From Aporrectodea caliginosa (taxonomy: Eukaryota > Annelida > Clitellata > Crassiclitellata > Lumbricidae), in NCBI GenBank assembly GCA_020284085.1, contig JACEVL010000832.1:342501-406500 (forward strand): a stretch of 64,000 nt of DNA, given 5' to 3'. Of the stretch, positions 1 through 11,043 are shown one piece after another. The translations under genes were made by a program, and so were the position numbers. The notes beneath the pieces are model-generated. The model searched no databases. It worked only from the letters and a program-made list of their open reading frames with translations, and was not told the DNA's origin. Every line of letters begins with the position of its first letter. Position 1 is the stretch's first letter.

Positions 1-175
1 CTACCTCAGTTCGCTCTACGATTCTGACTGGATATCCTGCTGCATCTTTCCGCCGTCTTAAATGTTGTCTTTCTCTCGGAGTCCTTCGCAGTTGGAGCGC
101 CTCTGACTGGTCTGCACTGCCAGAAGCGCTTTAGAAATTCTTAAATACTGTACAATATAATACAATTCTTTCTTC
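1..175 (+). repeat. CR1-like LINE, 3' end fragment
   Basis: This is the 3' end of a non-LTR element, with a degenerate C-terminal reading frame and the usual trailing 'gagcgcctctga...gcgctttagaaattc' type sequence. A close copy lies at about 42,950-43,190. In both places it stands upstream of a signal-peptide exon of the PEKVESDG type, so the block was copied with the gene. Confidence 0.7.
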
Positions 176-693
176 TGGACAAGTAATGTTGGGGATGTAG
201 GCCTACTCCCCGAAAATTACGCCTATGTAAGCAAGTTCAGTGACGCCGTTTTAACTAGCTCACCATCTCACAGGAAGAATTTATGATGAGATAGTCAGCC
301 ATGCCAAGAAATATATTGCTTGAAGTAGTTAAACAGCCCATAACTGATTGTCTTAAATCCTTCCTTATATAGTTTTCACAAATTGTCATTTAGCGCTGAC
401 AGCTGAGCTATAGTCAAATATAGATTGTCTATTATTTGGCCCCAAAGAAGAAAGCCTACAAAGAACAGCATCAAATATTTACATAAAAATCTATATAGGT
501 CAAGTTGTTTACAGTAGACACTTTCATATAAAATAATCAGATTAACCTGCTTGGTGTTGCCAGTTAATCATAACACAGGTCCTGTAAAAATATGCTAAAA
601 TAAGACTTTTCTGTTTCCACTCAGCCGCATGTAGGTCTAGAGTTTTGAGTGCTGAATTTTTCTGTAACATTCAATGTCTGTATTTCTTTTCAG
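176..693. other. Intron 1 sequence of peptide gene 1, no gene seen
   Basis: No coding exon is visible here. The stretch is homologous to 43,190-43,732, which precedes exon 2 of peptide gene 5, so it is taken as the 3' part of intron 1 of peptide gene 1. The first exon and promoter of that gene are off the left edge. Confidence 0.5.
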
Positions 694-3600
694 CCTGCAG
701 GAGTATGAATTCATCATGGAATTCGCTGACTGGTCCTCTGTTGATCGTTCTTCTTGTCGTCACATTGACGGTCTGTGGGGCACCGGAAAAAGTCGAAAGT
801 GATGGGCAGGTGGTACATAGGGCTTATGCTCATCGTTTGATATCGCGAGTTTATTTAACAGAGTTCCTTGCAACGATATCATACTTACCCGCACTCCTGC
901 AGCATTTCATTCAAGCATGAAACCGTAACTTTTCAAGTTCTCCTCTCCTGGTGGCGTTTTGGTACATAGGCCTGCAACATGTCATGACCACCAACACCAT
1001 GCAACGATTTACACTGTAGGGCCATGAGTTCCTCGTAGAATCGGCTGTCAGGTCCTCTGCTGATCATTCTTCATATCGTCACCTTGACTGTCTTTGTAGC
1101 GCCGAATATGCTTCAGGTCGTACATATTCATCGTTAGATGGCGCGATTTTACTTAAGATTTTACGGTTTTTATCTCTTTACTTAGAACGATATTATGACG
1201 GAATTGCGTAGTCTTACTGTTGATCACTCTATTCTTTTGGAAATCTACAGAATCTTTTGAAATTACCGATGTTGCCCTTCTTTTGCTTCAGGCCCTCCAA
1301 ACGGACCGCTCCCACTCTGTTGTCTATGAGCCACACGCCCCCTATGGTCCTTCATTCCTTTTGGTCTTCCTCCACATGGTACTGTCCTGGCCCCTCCCAA
1401 CGCATTCTGTACTAGAGGTCTGCGGGTACACCCGTACCCGCTGGCTGGTGTACCCGCACCCGACCCGTACCCGAGGATCGGGTACGGGTCGGGTACGCAT
1501 TTCACGAGTCGGGTCGGGTACGGGTGGGTCATCACGGGTACGGGCATACCCGGTTTTATCCGTACCGACGTGAAGTTTTGGGGCTACAATGTAACCGTTA
1601 CATATAATAGAGAATGTAGATGCACAATGTGACAGTCTGCAACGTACTATTAAAAGTTACTTAGTGTTTACTTAGTGTTCGGAGATCAAATGTACAAATC
1701 TTTTGGATATGGGAGGAAAAACCGAGCTTTGCGGAAATCTCGATACCCAATATATTCAGGGATGTGACCCTTTTTATGCCACGTATAATTGGCGGACCTT
1801 GTTCGAGATTCACATTTGGTCTGGTCAAGATAATTTCGTTAGATTTAGAATGGTTTAGGTGGAGATTACATTTGCGAGCCCAGGCACTAATGTGATCTAA
1901 TTCTGCATTCTCTCTCAACGGGTGCATGCACATGCAAACATCGGTGTGCGAGTGTGTATTTGTGTGTGTATGTGTGTGTGGTGTGTGTGTAATACTTGTT
2001 GTGAAATACATACACCCATAGAAAGACTAGCATAACATGTACGTATGTGTGTGGGGTGTGTGTAATACTTGTTGTGAAATACATACACCCATAGAAAGAC
2101 TAGCATAACATATTGATTCAAACTAGTTCGGTTTTAGGACATGGGAATAAAATATTAGGAATTAATACTCCCACGGCTGCCAGTTCTCCCTCTCACGGCC
2201 GCATGCATCCGTACGGGATGCGCACCACTGTAGCATTAGAGGCCTAATCAGTAGTTTTACACATTTTTGGCGCGGTATACTAGGACCTTGCACGGGGATC
2301 TTAAATGGTGTGGCGTCTATTCGAACTGGCGAGCAGTGGTGAAGGATGTCAACCGATCAATTATTGAAAAATGAGCAGGCTGAAGACCACATACGGTCAC
2401 TATAGAAAAACGCAAACATTTAACATTTAGCTACGAGTCACAGCTGGCTCCTATGAGCAATAGAGCAAATTGTTCCGACGACAGCTTAAAATGCTAACAT
2501 TACAGTGTGGAAATTCAAAAAAAAAGTCAGACGCTCGTCTGTCCCAAACCTAGGTCCAAGTCTCCGCCTATGCCTTGCCACCCACCTTGAAGCTCTGGCG
2601 ACGCCACTGAAACAGGTAGTTCTAATATTAACCCTCACCCTAAAGCTATTGTGGTTTCCGTATAATGCAATGTAGGTTTGTAATGGTTTTCTTCTGTTAG
2701 ACCGATCGTTCATTGGCGGCGCTAAAGACAGCCATTAAAGCGGTGAAAGAGGAACTACGTAACACTGGCCTGTCGTCGGGTTTCGGGGCCAAGCAGATAG
2801 GACCTCCTCCAGGTAAGTTTCATGAAGTTCTTCACGGTCTATATCATGTTGCTTGCAGGTACATATTTTTCATTTTATGCACTGGACATTAAAGAGACAC
2901 GTTCTAAAACATCAACATTTCTACGCCTTTGACATGTTCCGAAAAAGCCATATGTAAAAATTAGCAAAATACATACATTTAGTTAAATGTAGCATATGCA
3001 CATGTATCATGCATGGATGCGCCTATAAATATACTATGAACCTTGCTCTACCCTGACAAGTCAGTGTGTTTGAGCGACGTTTGTATTGGAATTTTCCGTA
3101 ACTTAGTGTCGATGAGTCATCACTGCTGTACATTTTATACACTGCTGATATTGTAACTGTAACTGCTGCACTTGCTGTTGTTCAGGTGTTTGTTTGTAGT
3201 AGGATTGACTACTGCAGTGCCATCTGTGCTGGCCTTCCCTTGGTGTGCATTGCTCAGCTTGAGTGCGTGCTTCGTGCAGCTGCTAGGCTTGTTGGTGGTT
3301 TTCTCTAAATTTGATCATATCTCGCATTATATGCATGACGTACTCCACTGGCTTCCTGTTTCTCAGCGCATTCAATTTAGGATTTAGGTCTGAGTCTGTC
3401 GGTGCCAGTTAGGGAGCGCCCCAGCCTACTTACGTGAGTTCTGTTGCCCTACCTCAGGTTTACCGGCCCGCAGAAATCTTCGTTCTGCATTTCGTGGCGA
3501 ACTTGCTGTTCCCCTTGCGCGCGCTTCGAAGATGCAACTTCGTTCCTTCTCTTGTGATTGGCTGTTGTCTGACCACGTACTGACGGCGATTTAGAAGAGA

Positions 3601-4140
3601 GTGACTCTTACAGGCTCGTTCTGTCAAACGGAAGCTCGTCCACACGACCGTCGAGCAAATGTTGTGATGAGTCAATACTGTACTAATACTGTAGGATCAA
3701 CTCAGTTAGTTTTATATATACTTCTGATGATGATATTCGTTTATTGTTGTATAATTCATGCCAACCTCGCGATAGCTTTGAGTTAGTGGTAATAATAAGG
3801 AAAAAGTAACTAAATGTTATCATCACTATTTAAAAATGATTGGATTTGAATGTGTCAGTGGTTGAAATGCTCATAATAAGACCCTTGGAATAGGAGTTTT
3901 ATCTTCCATAATGGCGTAGGATAGGCGGCGGAAACAGGCGACGCAGCACACGGCCACGACTCCATTCGACGGCCTTGAGGAGACGATCTTCAGCAACTCC
4001 AACCTGCTGTTGCATAGTTGCCCCTCTATCACGTAGATATATATTTATACACAGCTTGCATATACATAAAAATATATCTTCTTGCAGGTAACTGTAAACT
4101 CTTCGACTGGTGTTGCAGATGGGACATCGGTTGTCTGTAA
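694..4140 (+). CDS. Cysteine-rich secreted peptide gene 1 (5' partial, divergent)
   Basis: First visible paralogue of the C-CC-C peptide family. Exon 2 is 694..809 (acceptor tttcag, ATG 705), exon 3 is 2701..2812, exon 4 is 4088..4140 (stop TAA 4138). Phases 0 and 1 match the other copies, giving an 89-residue frame. Residues 1-26 form a signal peptide with a hydrophobic core ([15 protein letters not shown]), followed by PEKVESDG. The propeptide exon keeps the DRSLAALKTAI block but its end reads IGPPPG, so the Arg-Lys-Arg cleavage site of the paralogues is missing. The last exon gives C-x5-CC-x5-C. The 3' flank has lost the AATAAA signal seen in the other copies. It may be a decaying copy or may release a different product. 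The role is unknown; the peptide should enter the secretory pathway. Confidence 0.5.
1024..1116 (+). pseudogene. Extra dead signal-peptide exon inside intron 2 of gene 1
   Basis: A second copy of the signal exon, 31 codons from ATG to a CAG|gt donor. It keeps the SGPLLIIL and VTLTV blocks and the APN-LQ ending typical of genes 2-4. Codon 5 is TAG, so it cannot start the precursor. It lies 215 bp after the working exon 2 of gene 1, suggesting unequal recombination between paralogues. Confidence 0.7.
1168..1425 (+). repeat. CR1-like LINE relic in intron 2 of gene 1
   Basis: Degenerate reverse-transcriptase coding sequence of the VDHSILLE...ITN...LLQ type. The same relic occupies the same intron position in genes 2, 3 and 4 and is traceable in gene 5, so it was inserted before the array was duplicated. 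Confidence 0.65.
1433..1560. repeat. GGGTAC-rich palindromic repeat
   Basis: About 130 bp built from GGGTAC, GGGTCGGGTAC and their complement. It can fold on itself and looks like a truncated terminal region of a DNA transposon. No target duplication was found. Confidence 0.5.
1661..1920 (-). repeat. LINE reverse-transcriptase fragment
   Basis: Minus-strand frame with the post-catalytic reverse-transcriptase region (ISAWARKCNLHLNHSKS, then a VTSLNILGI block). This is a 5'- and 3'-truncated non-LTR element. Confidence 0.75.
1940..2112. repeat. GT microsatellite with a 73-bp tandem duplication
   Basis: A (GT)n tract followed by two near-identical copies of a block that begins with GT repeats and runs through 'aatacttgttgtgaaataca' and 'gaaagactagcataaca'. 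The copies are offset by 73 bp. Confidence 0.8.
3150..3560 (+). repeat. CR1-like LINE C-terminal fragment in intron 3 of gene 1
   Basis: Broken frame with the block SRIDYCSA, then a HWLPVSQRIQF motif and an APAYLREFC motif, all typical of the C-terminal region of CR1/L2-type LINE proteins. Downstream the sequence returns to the intron 3 sequence shared with the other copies (cttgtgattggctgt). Confidence 0.75.
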
Positions 4141-4178
4141 TCTCCTCGACTTGTGTTGAAAGTGGAGCATCGGCTGTT
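4099..4178 (+). repeat. 44-bp internal tandem duplication of the mature-peptide exon
   Basis: Positions 4099-4134 and 4143-4178 are two related 36-bp blocks, offset by 44 bp, with about eight differences. The first copy lies in the coding part of exon 4 of gene 1. The second lies after its stop and has a TGA where the second cysteine of the CC pair would be. Confidence 0.7.
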
Positions 4179-4572
4179 GGCATGCATCGTGTAGGCCTAC
4201 TGTCCATCTGCTAATTTCGGACTTCAGCGATTATAAGCATAGGATACAAGCACAGTCGCTCAAGTCAAATATTGTCGATCATAGTGATTAGAACATGCCC
4301 AATCAATCTCACTTATTTTGGAGCCGTTCAAATTTTTGTTTAAATGGCGTCACGCTATTTAGGCACAAAATTTACCCACGCCTTCGTCACAGTTTAGGCA
4401 TAATCACTAACCTGTTCACTGTTGCATAATCATATTACATCACACAAGTCTGACCCTCCTCCTCCCGTCGTGACGTCATTTATGGAAGACCGCTTTCTAT
4501 ACTCTATAAAGCGTTAACATTATATCCAGCGTCGTGACTATCAAAACCTTTGCAAATGTTAAAGAAACGGTT

Positions 4573-4738
4573 GAATTATTTCATCAATCCAGCTTCCATT
4601 TCAACGTATCATAGCCAGATAAGAAAATAATAAAATTGGCTATGATACAGAATAGGATCAATTTATCCTGTATCATTGCCAATTTGATTATAATCTTATC
4701 TGGCTGCGTAAATGGAAGCTGGATTGATGAAATAATTC
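4573..4738. mobile_element. Palindromic MITE
   Basis: Two arms of about 75 bp form an imperfect inverted repeat (outer ends gaattatttcatcaatcc and its complement). A partial third copy of the right end follows at 4741-4770. It sits just after the 3' flank of gene 1. Confidence 0.75.
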
Positions 4739-4814
4739 TTTACGTAAATGGAAGTTGGATTGATTAAATTAAACTGCACATTCAACGTATAATTATGTGA
4801 TGCTTCATTTCAAT

Positions 4815-4905
4815 AGAAACCGGGGACGACTCTTCCTGGGGTGAAACTTCCCGGGGGCGAAATGTGGGGAGCGAATCTTCCGGGGGCTAATCTTCCGGGG
4901 GCGAA
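4815..4905 (+). repeat. GC-rich minisatellite
   Basis: About five degenerate copies of a 15-18 bp unit containing cttccgggggcgaat. Its apparent translation as Pro-Gly-Ala-Asn repeats is taken as a by-product of the repeat. Confidence 0.7.
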
Positions 4906-5091
4906 TTGTCCGTATCCAGAAGTAACAGACATACATGTAGTAGGTGAAACAGTCCCAAGAGCAGAAAACAGCGGCAACAACAGAAATAAGTGCAAATCTT
5001 GTCTAAAATGTATTGCTTGCTGTTACGACGTTCACCTGAAGTTCAATTCGCATATTATTGAAATTTGTTTTTGGTTTACAAATTCGTGTTG

Positions 5092-5274
5092 ACGTTATCC
5101 TCGTCACAAGTTGCCTGTGAGAGGTCATTTTCGAAATTGAAATCTATTTTGAATAGATTAAAAAATTTGTGAAGTCAGTCAAAATTAGGGTTTTTCATGC
5201 TGATGTCTTGTGAAAACGATTTTGTTCTCAGACTTAGGTCTGATGACATCGTTGACGTTTTTGCGTCTCGATGA
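5092..5274 (+). pseudogene. hAT transposase C-terminal dimerisation region, relic
   Basis: A 60-codon frame carrying the hAT family dimerisation signature (VACERSFSKLKSILNRLKN, then SQSKLGFFMLMS). It has one in-frame TGA at codon 27 and no upstream transposase part, so it is a dead fragment. hAT transposases cut and paste elements that leave 8-bp target duplications, which fits the many hAT-type MITEs in this window. Confidence 0.8.
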
Positions 5275-5499
5275 AAACATTGCAATACTAGTGCTTGTGT
5301 GAAGTTTTGTCTACTAATTCTATCATGACAATAAGTTCTTGAAATAGACTAAACTGTGCACAGTGCACTACTTAATGTAACAACTGGTTCCTAACAAAAT
5401 TACGAATTTACGTGAATCAGTCATTAAAGCGCATGCCATTGTGTTTTTTCTCAATCTGTTAATATTCATTTAACAGTGTTCATGCCATTTTGCAGTGTA

Positions 5500-6160
5500 A
5501 TGCTGATTGCCAGATGGGGAATAGAGTTGCCACCCGATCGGATTAGCAATATGGAGAGGGTAACATCAATGCGAATCTTGGGCGTTACCCTCCAGGACAA
5601 TCTTTGAACAACACAACACGTTTCTGAACGGCTGAGGGGATGATCAAAATCGCTCTAAGCATTAAGAATACTAAGGGCCCATGGCAGTCGACTGCCATCT
5701 GAGGCTCTGCAAGAGGTCACTCGAGCCACTTCGGTCGCGAGGTTCCTCTACGCTTCCCTAGCCTGGTGGGGGTTCCCCTCGTGCGAAGACAGAGTTAGAA
5801 TGGAGCGAAATGTTGAACTTGATGTGGCGACTCGGGTTTCTTTCGGCGACGTCCCCAAATATAGCCCAGAGAAGTTAGCGGCTGGAGCCGATGCTTAGTA
5901 ATGTGGTACGGAATAACACTGGTCACGTCCTGAGGAGCCTTTTTCCACCTCTCGCCTAAACTCGTTATAACCTAAGTCCAATTCATATGTGTAACCAGGA
6001 AAAGGATGTTAAAACTTTATCTCTATAGTCCTCTTTGTCGGCTATCACTGACAGAGTCATCTTACCTCTTTTCATTTATTTTTGTGTATTGTGCTTTAAA
6101 ATGTAACTGGGTGCGGTGTGCCACCCAGATTTGTCTTTTTTTCAAATAAACGGATATATA
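5500..6160 (+). repeat. LINE C-terminal relic
   Basis: Frameshifted non-LTR element sequence. Recognisable parts include VTSMRILGVTLQDNL, a LGFLSA-SPNIAQ block, and VVRNNTGHVLRSLFPPLA followed by RYNL. The 3' part ends near a TA-rich tail at about 6160. Confidence 0.75.
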
Positions 6161-6233
6161 TATATTTGGCCCATTTATAACTAAACATGTCCTCATTTTG
6201 TATTAAATGGTACAAACAGCATTGGCGAGTGGG

Positions 6234-7400
6234 CTACCACTCAGACCCCCTTATCGTATTATCTTGAAAGATAGGGTTAGGGTTAGAAAGATTTCTGAAA
6301 GATTTCGCGCCTTCGGCACTTGATAGTGTGGGCCGCCCATGACCACATTTTCCGGGCCACGTACAAAAGCGGTCCGGGAAAGCAGACCCTGCAGCAGACA
6401 GAAGTCGTAGTTTGTTTCTAAATTCTAGTGGAGATGGAACTGCATTGTTTGCCGGAACATTGAAGAACAAGTTCTCATTGTAGTCAGATGCCAAGCGAGA
6501 CGTAAGGATGAATTGGTAACCGGATGCAAGAAGATTCTCAGCAACGTTGACAATGGACTGTGTTGTTAGGATGATTCTGGACTGGACTGGCTTCAATGCT
6601 TCTTTATTTCCAATGGACAAAGTTTCAAATAAACGGATAATGCTGCTCAGAAAGTTCATTGCTTTCCTGTGCTGAACTGGATCCTCCAGGCTAAGAGCTG
6701 TTACTCTGCGCCGAGAAGACACCAAGCCAAACCATTGTTTTTAGGAACCATGCCGTTGTCAAAATGTCAGTGCTGTGGAAATCTTCAGCTGCATGCTGCA
6801 TTGGACTGTCAGCAGTGCACTTAAGTGGTTGGCTCTCACTGTATTAGAACAGAGATTTTGTTCTTTAACGACCCAGTCAGGTAAAGTGATATCTTGTCCA
6901 TTAACCAATGCAGCCTTCAGATTTTTATGAGATGAGGAGAATCAGCCAAGAAACACAGATCATACTGGGAAGAACTTGGATGTGGGATTTGATTAATAGT
7001 CTTCATCAGCTTTCAACGACAATAACCAAAAATGCTCCGCAATGTTCGGTTACATGTCCCATGTCAGACGTAACTGTGCGCTCTCTCGAACCAATTTCCC
7101 AAGCTCTTGTAATGATGTTGAAAATAATGGGCTTCAAAACTGATCCATATACAGAGTTACCAGTGAAATAGTAGGTCACTGTCTGTTTCTATCGAGTGCT
7201 TGTATCAGACAGCATTCTGTCAATACCGTAGTGTGTGTCGCTCTGCCACTTTGGCCAAGTACAGTGACTTCTTCCATCAGCCGACCAGTTCGTGTATCGT
7301 ATTCAGCAGAAGGTGTTATTCCCATTTCATCGAGAGTTAAGGCACACAGCATTATTCCACAATACCATACGTTCAACCAACACCTCATGAGGTAAGATGG
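6234..7400 (-). pseudogene. P-element / THAP9-like transposase relic
   Basis: Read from 7400 down to 6234, the minus strand encodes several collinear pieces of a P-element-type transposase. A LDEMGITPSAEYD block (about 7340-7290) is followed by GNSVYGSVLKPIIFNIITRAWE (about 7165-7100), HLIKNLKAALVNGQ-like sequence (about 6930-6890), and a C-terminal piece of up to 163 codons (6234-6725) with the ILTSRLASDYNENLFF motif. Frameshifts separate the pieces and there is no intact catalytic protein. P transposases use GTP and integrate DNA elements with 8-bp target duplications. A telomere-like hexamer repeat lies inside its 3' end at 6272-6286. Confidence 0.85.
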
Positions 7401-7640
7401 TTGAATGGTAACACGCTGCGGCTAAGATCAGAAAGACGCAGGTTCGATGCCGCTAGGCGCTAGCCCCATAAAGTTGACTCAGCCTTCCACTCCCAATTAG
7501 TCGATGGAAAACGAGCTGTAGGACAAATGGGCGCTTTGCCGGCTGTCATACAGTTAAATTCGACTCCTGTAAAACTTGTTATCATCTGTTACTATACTGT
7601 AATCTTATAGCGTACCTGTCAGTGGGAATTAAAAACAACT
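7391..7640 (+). mobile_element. tRNA-derived SINE, family A, copy 1
   Basis: The head has an A-box-like tggttgaatggtaacac and a B-box-like ggttcgatgcc, followed by a body with 'cataaagttgactcagcctt' and a 3' end near 'ttaaattcgactcctg'. Copies occur at 23,006 and 31,015, each directly upstream of a peptide-gene promoter, so it was duplicated with the unit. Confidence 0.8.
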
Positions 7641-8030
7641 ATAATTTTTTGCCCTAGGTATCAAGGATCCCTCAGGTGGCCTTAAAAGTCCGGAGACTGC
7701 TGGAAAAGACAATTATTTTGGAATGGTGTTGTTGCCAATTGTTTTGTCCGACAAGGTTCCTCGGAACGCGACGGCATTGAAGCGTTGGACGTTTAAACAG
7801 AGTCGTTGAAAGAGAAAAGACGACTCCCTCGGGTCTCCGGTTGCTCAGGTTGCCCCAGATCAGAAATAAAATCAAGGCCTAAGCAATTGATGGGTCGAAT
7901 GTTTCGAATGCCAACGGTACAAGACGTAGGTATTGCTCAGGACCTGATATTTGGCCTGCTTTCTCGTGGCGGCTGCTTCAGCTGCCGGGCCTGCTGTTGT
8001 TGCCGTTATTATTTTTTAAATGCCAGCTGA
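7641..8030. other. No gene seen
   Basis: No recognisable protein or repeat family. Short open frames occur on both strands but lack homology that I can name or conservation in the other units. Confidence 0.4.
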
Positions 8031-8223
8031 TGCAACATGCATAACAAGATAATGCAGATATCGGTTGACACTGCACTTGTGCTATTGATTGCTTCACATA
8101 AAATTCTTCTTCTGATTATAATCGTGTAATTGTTATCTGTAGAAGAATAGATGATCCAAAGCACGCGTTCGCCGCAAAACTATTGCGTGTCTATACCGAG
8201 AATAATTTAATAGCATCTTACTC

Positions 8224-8660
8224 TGACGTCTTGTTGCTTTCCAGTGTGTCTGGCTGGCTGCTACGCAAATCAGTTTGCCCTCAAACGACAAGCTCCTACA
8301 ATTTTTTTATCAGAATCAGTTAGACCCATACATCTATTAATTTTTTGCCCGATTCTTCCTAAGAGTACGCAAAAAAGAAGGAGATTACTGACACAGAATA
8401 GATGCTTTAGGAGGGGACAGAGAGGAGGTGTAGGAGAATGATATAATGGTAGGAGAGAATGTGATTTAAATAGATCTAATCGGCTATCAGGAATGTGCCC
8501 GTTCACCCTGATGTAACTAACATCCCTAACGTGTATAAAAACGTGGCGATCTTTCGGTTTGAAGACTTGCAGATGCCAAAGACAGCCTCACTAGCAACCG
8601 ACACCGAGCTGTGGACCGATTTCTTCCAAGAACTGCACATTTGGTTACGCGTGAGCACAT
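8224..8660 (+). promoter_or_regulatory. Promoter and non-coding exon 1 of peptide gene 2
   Basis: A CRE-like TGACGTC at 8224-8230 lies about 310 bp before a TATA box (TATAAAA, 8534-8540). A 5' leader of about 95 bp ends at the donor CAT|gtaagt (8660/8661). The same arrangement recurs in genes 3, 4 and 5 at near-constant spacing. The leader holds a short upstream reading frame from ATG 8573 that stops at TGA in exon 2, just before the signal-peptide ATG. The transcription start itself is inferred from the TATA box. Confidence 0.6.
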
Positions 8661-9899
8661 GTAAGTATCTGGTACGGGTATGTCTCCAAGTTTAACAGGC
8701 GTTGAACACTATCAGAAGACACCGGTCTGTAGCAGAAACAATAACAGCATACGCGGAATAGTGCAAATTTTATTTCGCCAAAATCTAGTTTCCGAAGTAC
8801 AGTTAAACATATACAGACAGAAAACAACACAAATATACGAAATGAAGAAATTATAATATGGAATAGATTAGAAAGGTATGTGACATTGTTTTAAGTCGTT
8901 CAACAGGACGCAGAAACTATTCCAATTAGGGATAGAGTCTAACAATGCCAAAAAAAACACATTGCTGGAATAGACAATGAGCCTATAAAATTATTCCAAC
9001 ATCTGTAAACTAAATGTAAGAATTTGTCCTGTAGGCTAGATGACTTTTATGAACTGTCAGCCACTCTATTCAAATATAGATCTTTTGATTAAATTAAAAC
9101 CAGATTATAAAATAAGATTATTTTATTATGGGCGGTGCAAATAAAAGAATGAAATATCCATATTAAAATCTACAGGAGAGACTTCCGCATAGTGTGAAAC
9201 CGGAGCACACTGGAAACCTTACTGTTATCCTTCTAACTTACTTTCATTAAATGGTGACGCTTTCAACCAGAAGTAGAAACATCATCCAAAGTGAGGAACA
9301 AAAGATATTGCGATATCGGTTAATTTTAGAATTTAGGCCTAAAGTTCATTTTCGCAATATCAGTTGTAGGGTAGCCTACATGTACATATATGTAAACGAA
9401 GGCTCATCTGGGCAAAGCGTAGTTCTCATTAAGTTTTGCCTATATCATGCATACGAAATGTAATATATAAAGTCATGATATGACTTAATATATTGCGCTT
9501 TGTAGGCAAATATACGTAATATATTTGCCAATATCATAATAATATTCATGACTTAGGCAAATAAATGCAGTTGTACCACGGTTGCAGTCGGCTGAAGAAG
9601 AATATAGACTTAGAAGTCAAGATTTCTGCTTATTAAAAAGGAACAGTTTAGAGTAGATTTAAATTAACTCTTTGACATCTCAAGAAAATATGCAATGACT
9701 GCAATGAAAAATCAAGAGTACAAGCTCTTTCTAAAAATGCAACAAGAAGATCCTTCAGGTTCAAGTAGGCCTCTATAGCCTATCTGGTGTTGACAAAATC
9801 TTGACAGAGAGACTCGGAAGAATGTTCGAAAGCAGAACTAGCCTACGTATAGCCGGCCAGTTGCAAGTAAGCAGAGTTTTCACCATTCAGTGATTTGAA

Positions 9900-10510
9900 G
9901 CTTCTCTGCTACAGCTTCATGAATACCCAGAGCGTATCATCAGAGAAGCAGCAGTGGAGGCATTCAGTCACCATCTCTGGTATTTCTTCGAGCACTTTGT
10001 GCCACGCGCTTTGTTTGATGAGCTTGTCGTTGAAGACAACAAGGCCGCTATGGTAAAGAAAAACGTACTCACCCACCTAATCCGCTATCCATGAAACGGC
10101 TAGACAGGAAATCTCTCGACCTCCACACTCCACTGGAGGTGTATGTCACAAGATCTTTAAATCTGTTTAGTGCCAGTCCCAAGCCTGGATAAAGAAGGAT
10201 GGCGACGCTAATGGTCTTTGTTACCACACAGTGGTCGTTAAACATGTAAACAAGCAAGAAGAAGCCAAAGCATTCCTGTCAAAGTCTACTGCTCTCTGGC
10301 CATTGGACCCAACTTCCCAGTTGATGATGGCTGTTGACGACAGCGCAGAATGTGAAGTGGTTCTGATCCAGTTTTATAATAAAGTATTAACTAAGGACGA
10401 GTCAAAAAACAATACTTGCTGCAACATGTCTATAGTCATCGGACAATGTTTCCCGTTCCAACAAAGGCAACCCCTCAGACAAAATTTAATAGTGGCGGGT
10501 TGTGGGTTTA
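9900..10510 (+). pseudogene. Degenerate transposon-associated protein
   Basis: Frameshifted frame with the blocks YPERIIREAAVEAFSHHLW, FDELVVEDNKAAMV and later AECEVVLIQFYNKVLTKDE. I recall this block order from uncharacterised repeat-borne proteins of aquatic invertebrates but cannot name the family. Its 3' part (10,165-10,262) is shared with the 129-bp insertion at 39,983. Confidence 0.4.
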
Positions 10511-11043
10511 CCGCACTTCAATGACGGTGATTTATGCAGACTGGATAACTACTTCAATTATCCCAAACTATAGGCCTATTGCATTACAAATTATTTGCAT
10601 TTGATGCACTCTGACTAAGCAGTAACGCTGCAGTAGGCTAGACTATAACATATTTTGATTAGGCTGTTTATTGTTCAAAATAATAACTGACTTTAAATTC
10701 AAAATGATACATGTTTTCTGACAAGTTCATACTATAGTGTAAATAGTCTGCAAACATGACGATCTCTAAATAATCTTTCCAAAATTTTGCATAGAGGCTC
10801 ATGTTTTCATGTGTAACAAGGGCAGTCTTGTGTAAAATGTGGAGCAGTGCTTTTCCAACTTTGTTTGGACCACCCTAATACGCATTCATATAAAATAAGC
10901 ACTTAAACGTTTTTGATGTAGTCAATTAGTCATAAAAGGCCTCCACAAAATAGACTAAACTAAGACTTTTCTAGCTTCACTAAACCTCCTATAGTTGGTT
11001 GAATGCTGTAAACGTACAATGTCTGTACTGTTTCAGCCTGAGC

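Noticed and set aside
4841..5092. 83-codon frame with Pro-Gly-Ala-Asn repeats
   Set aside because: It is the translation of a GC-rich minisatellite.
8495..8695. Frame starting Met-Pro-Val-His upstream of gene 2, similar in units 3 and 4
   Set aside because: It contains the TATA box and runs across a splice donor. The similarity is explained by the duplicated promoter and leader exon.
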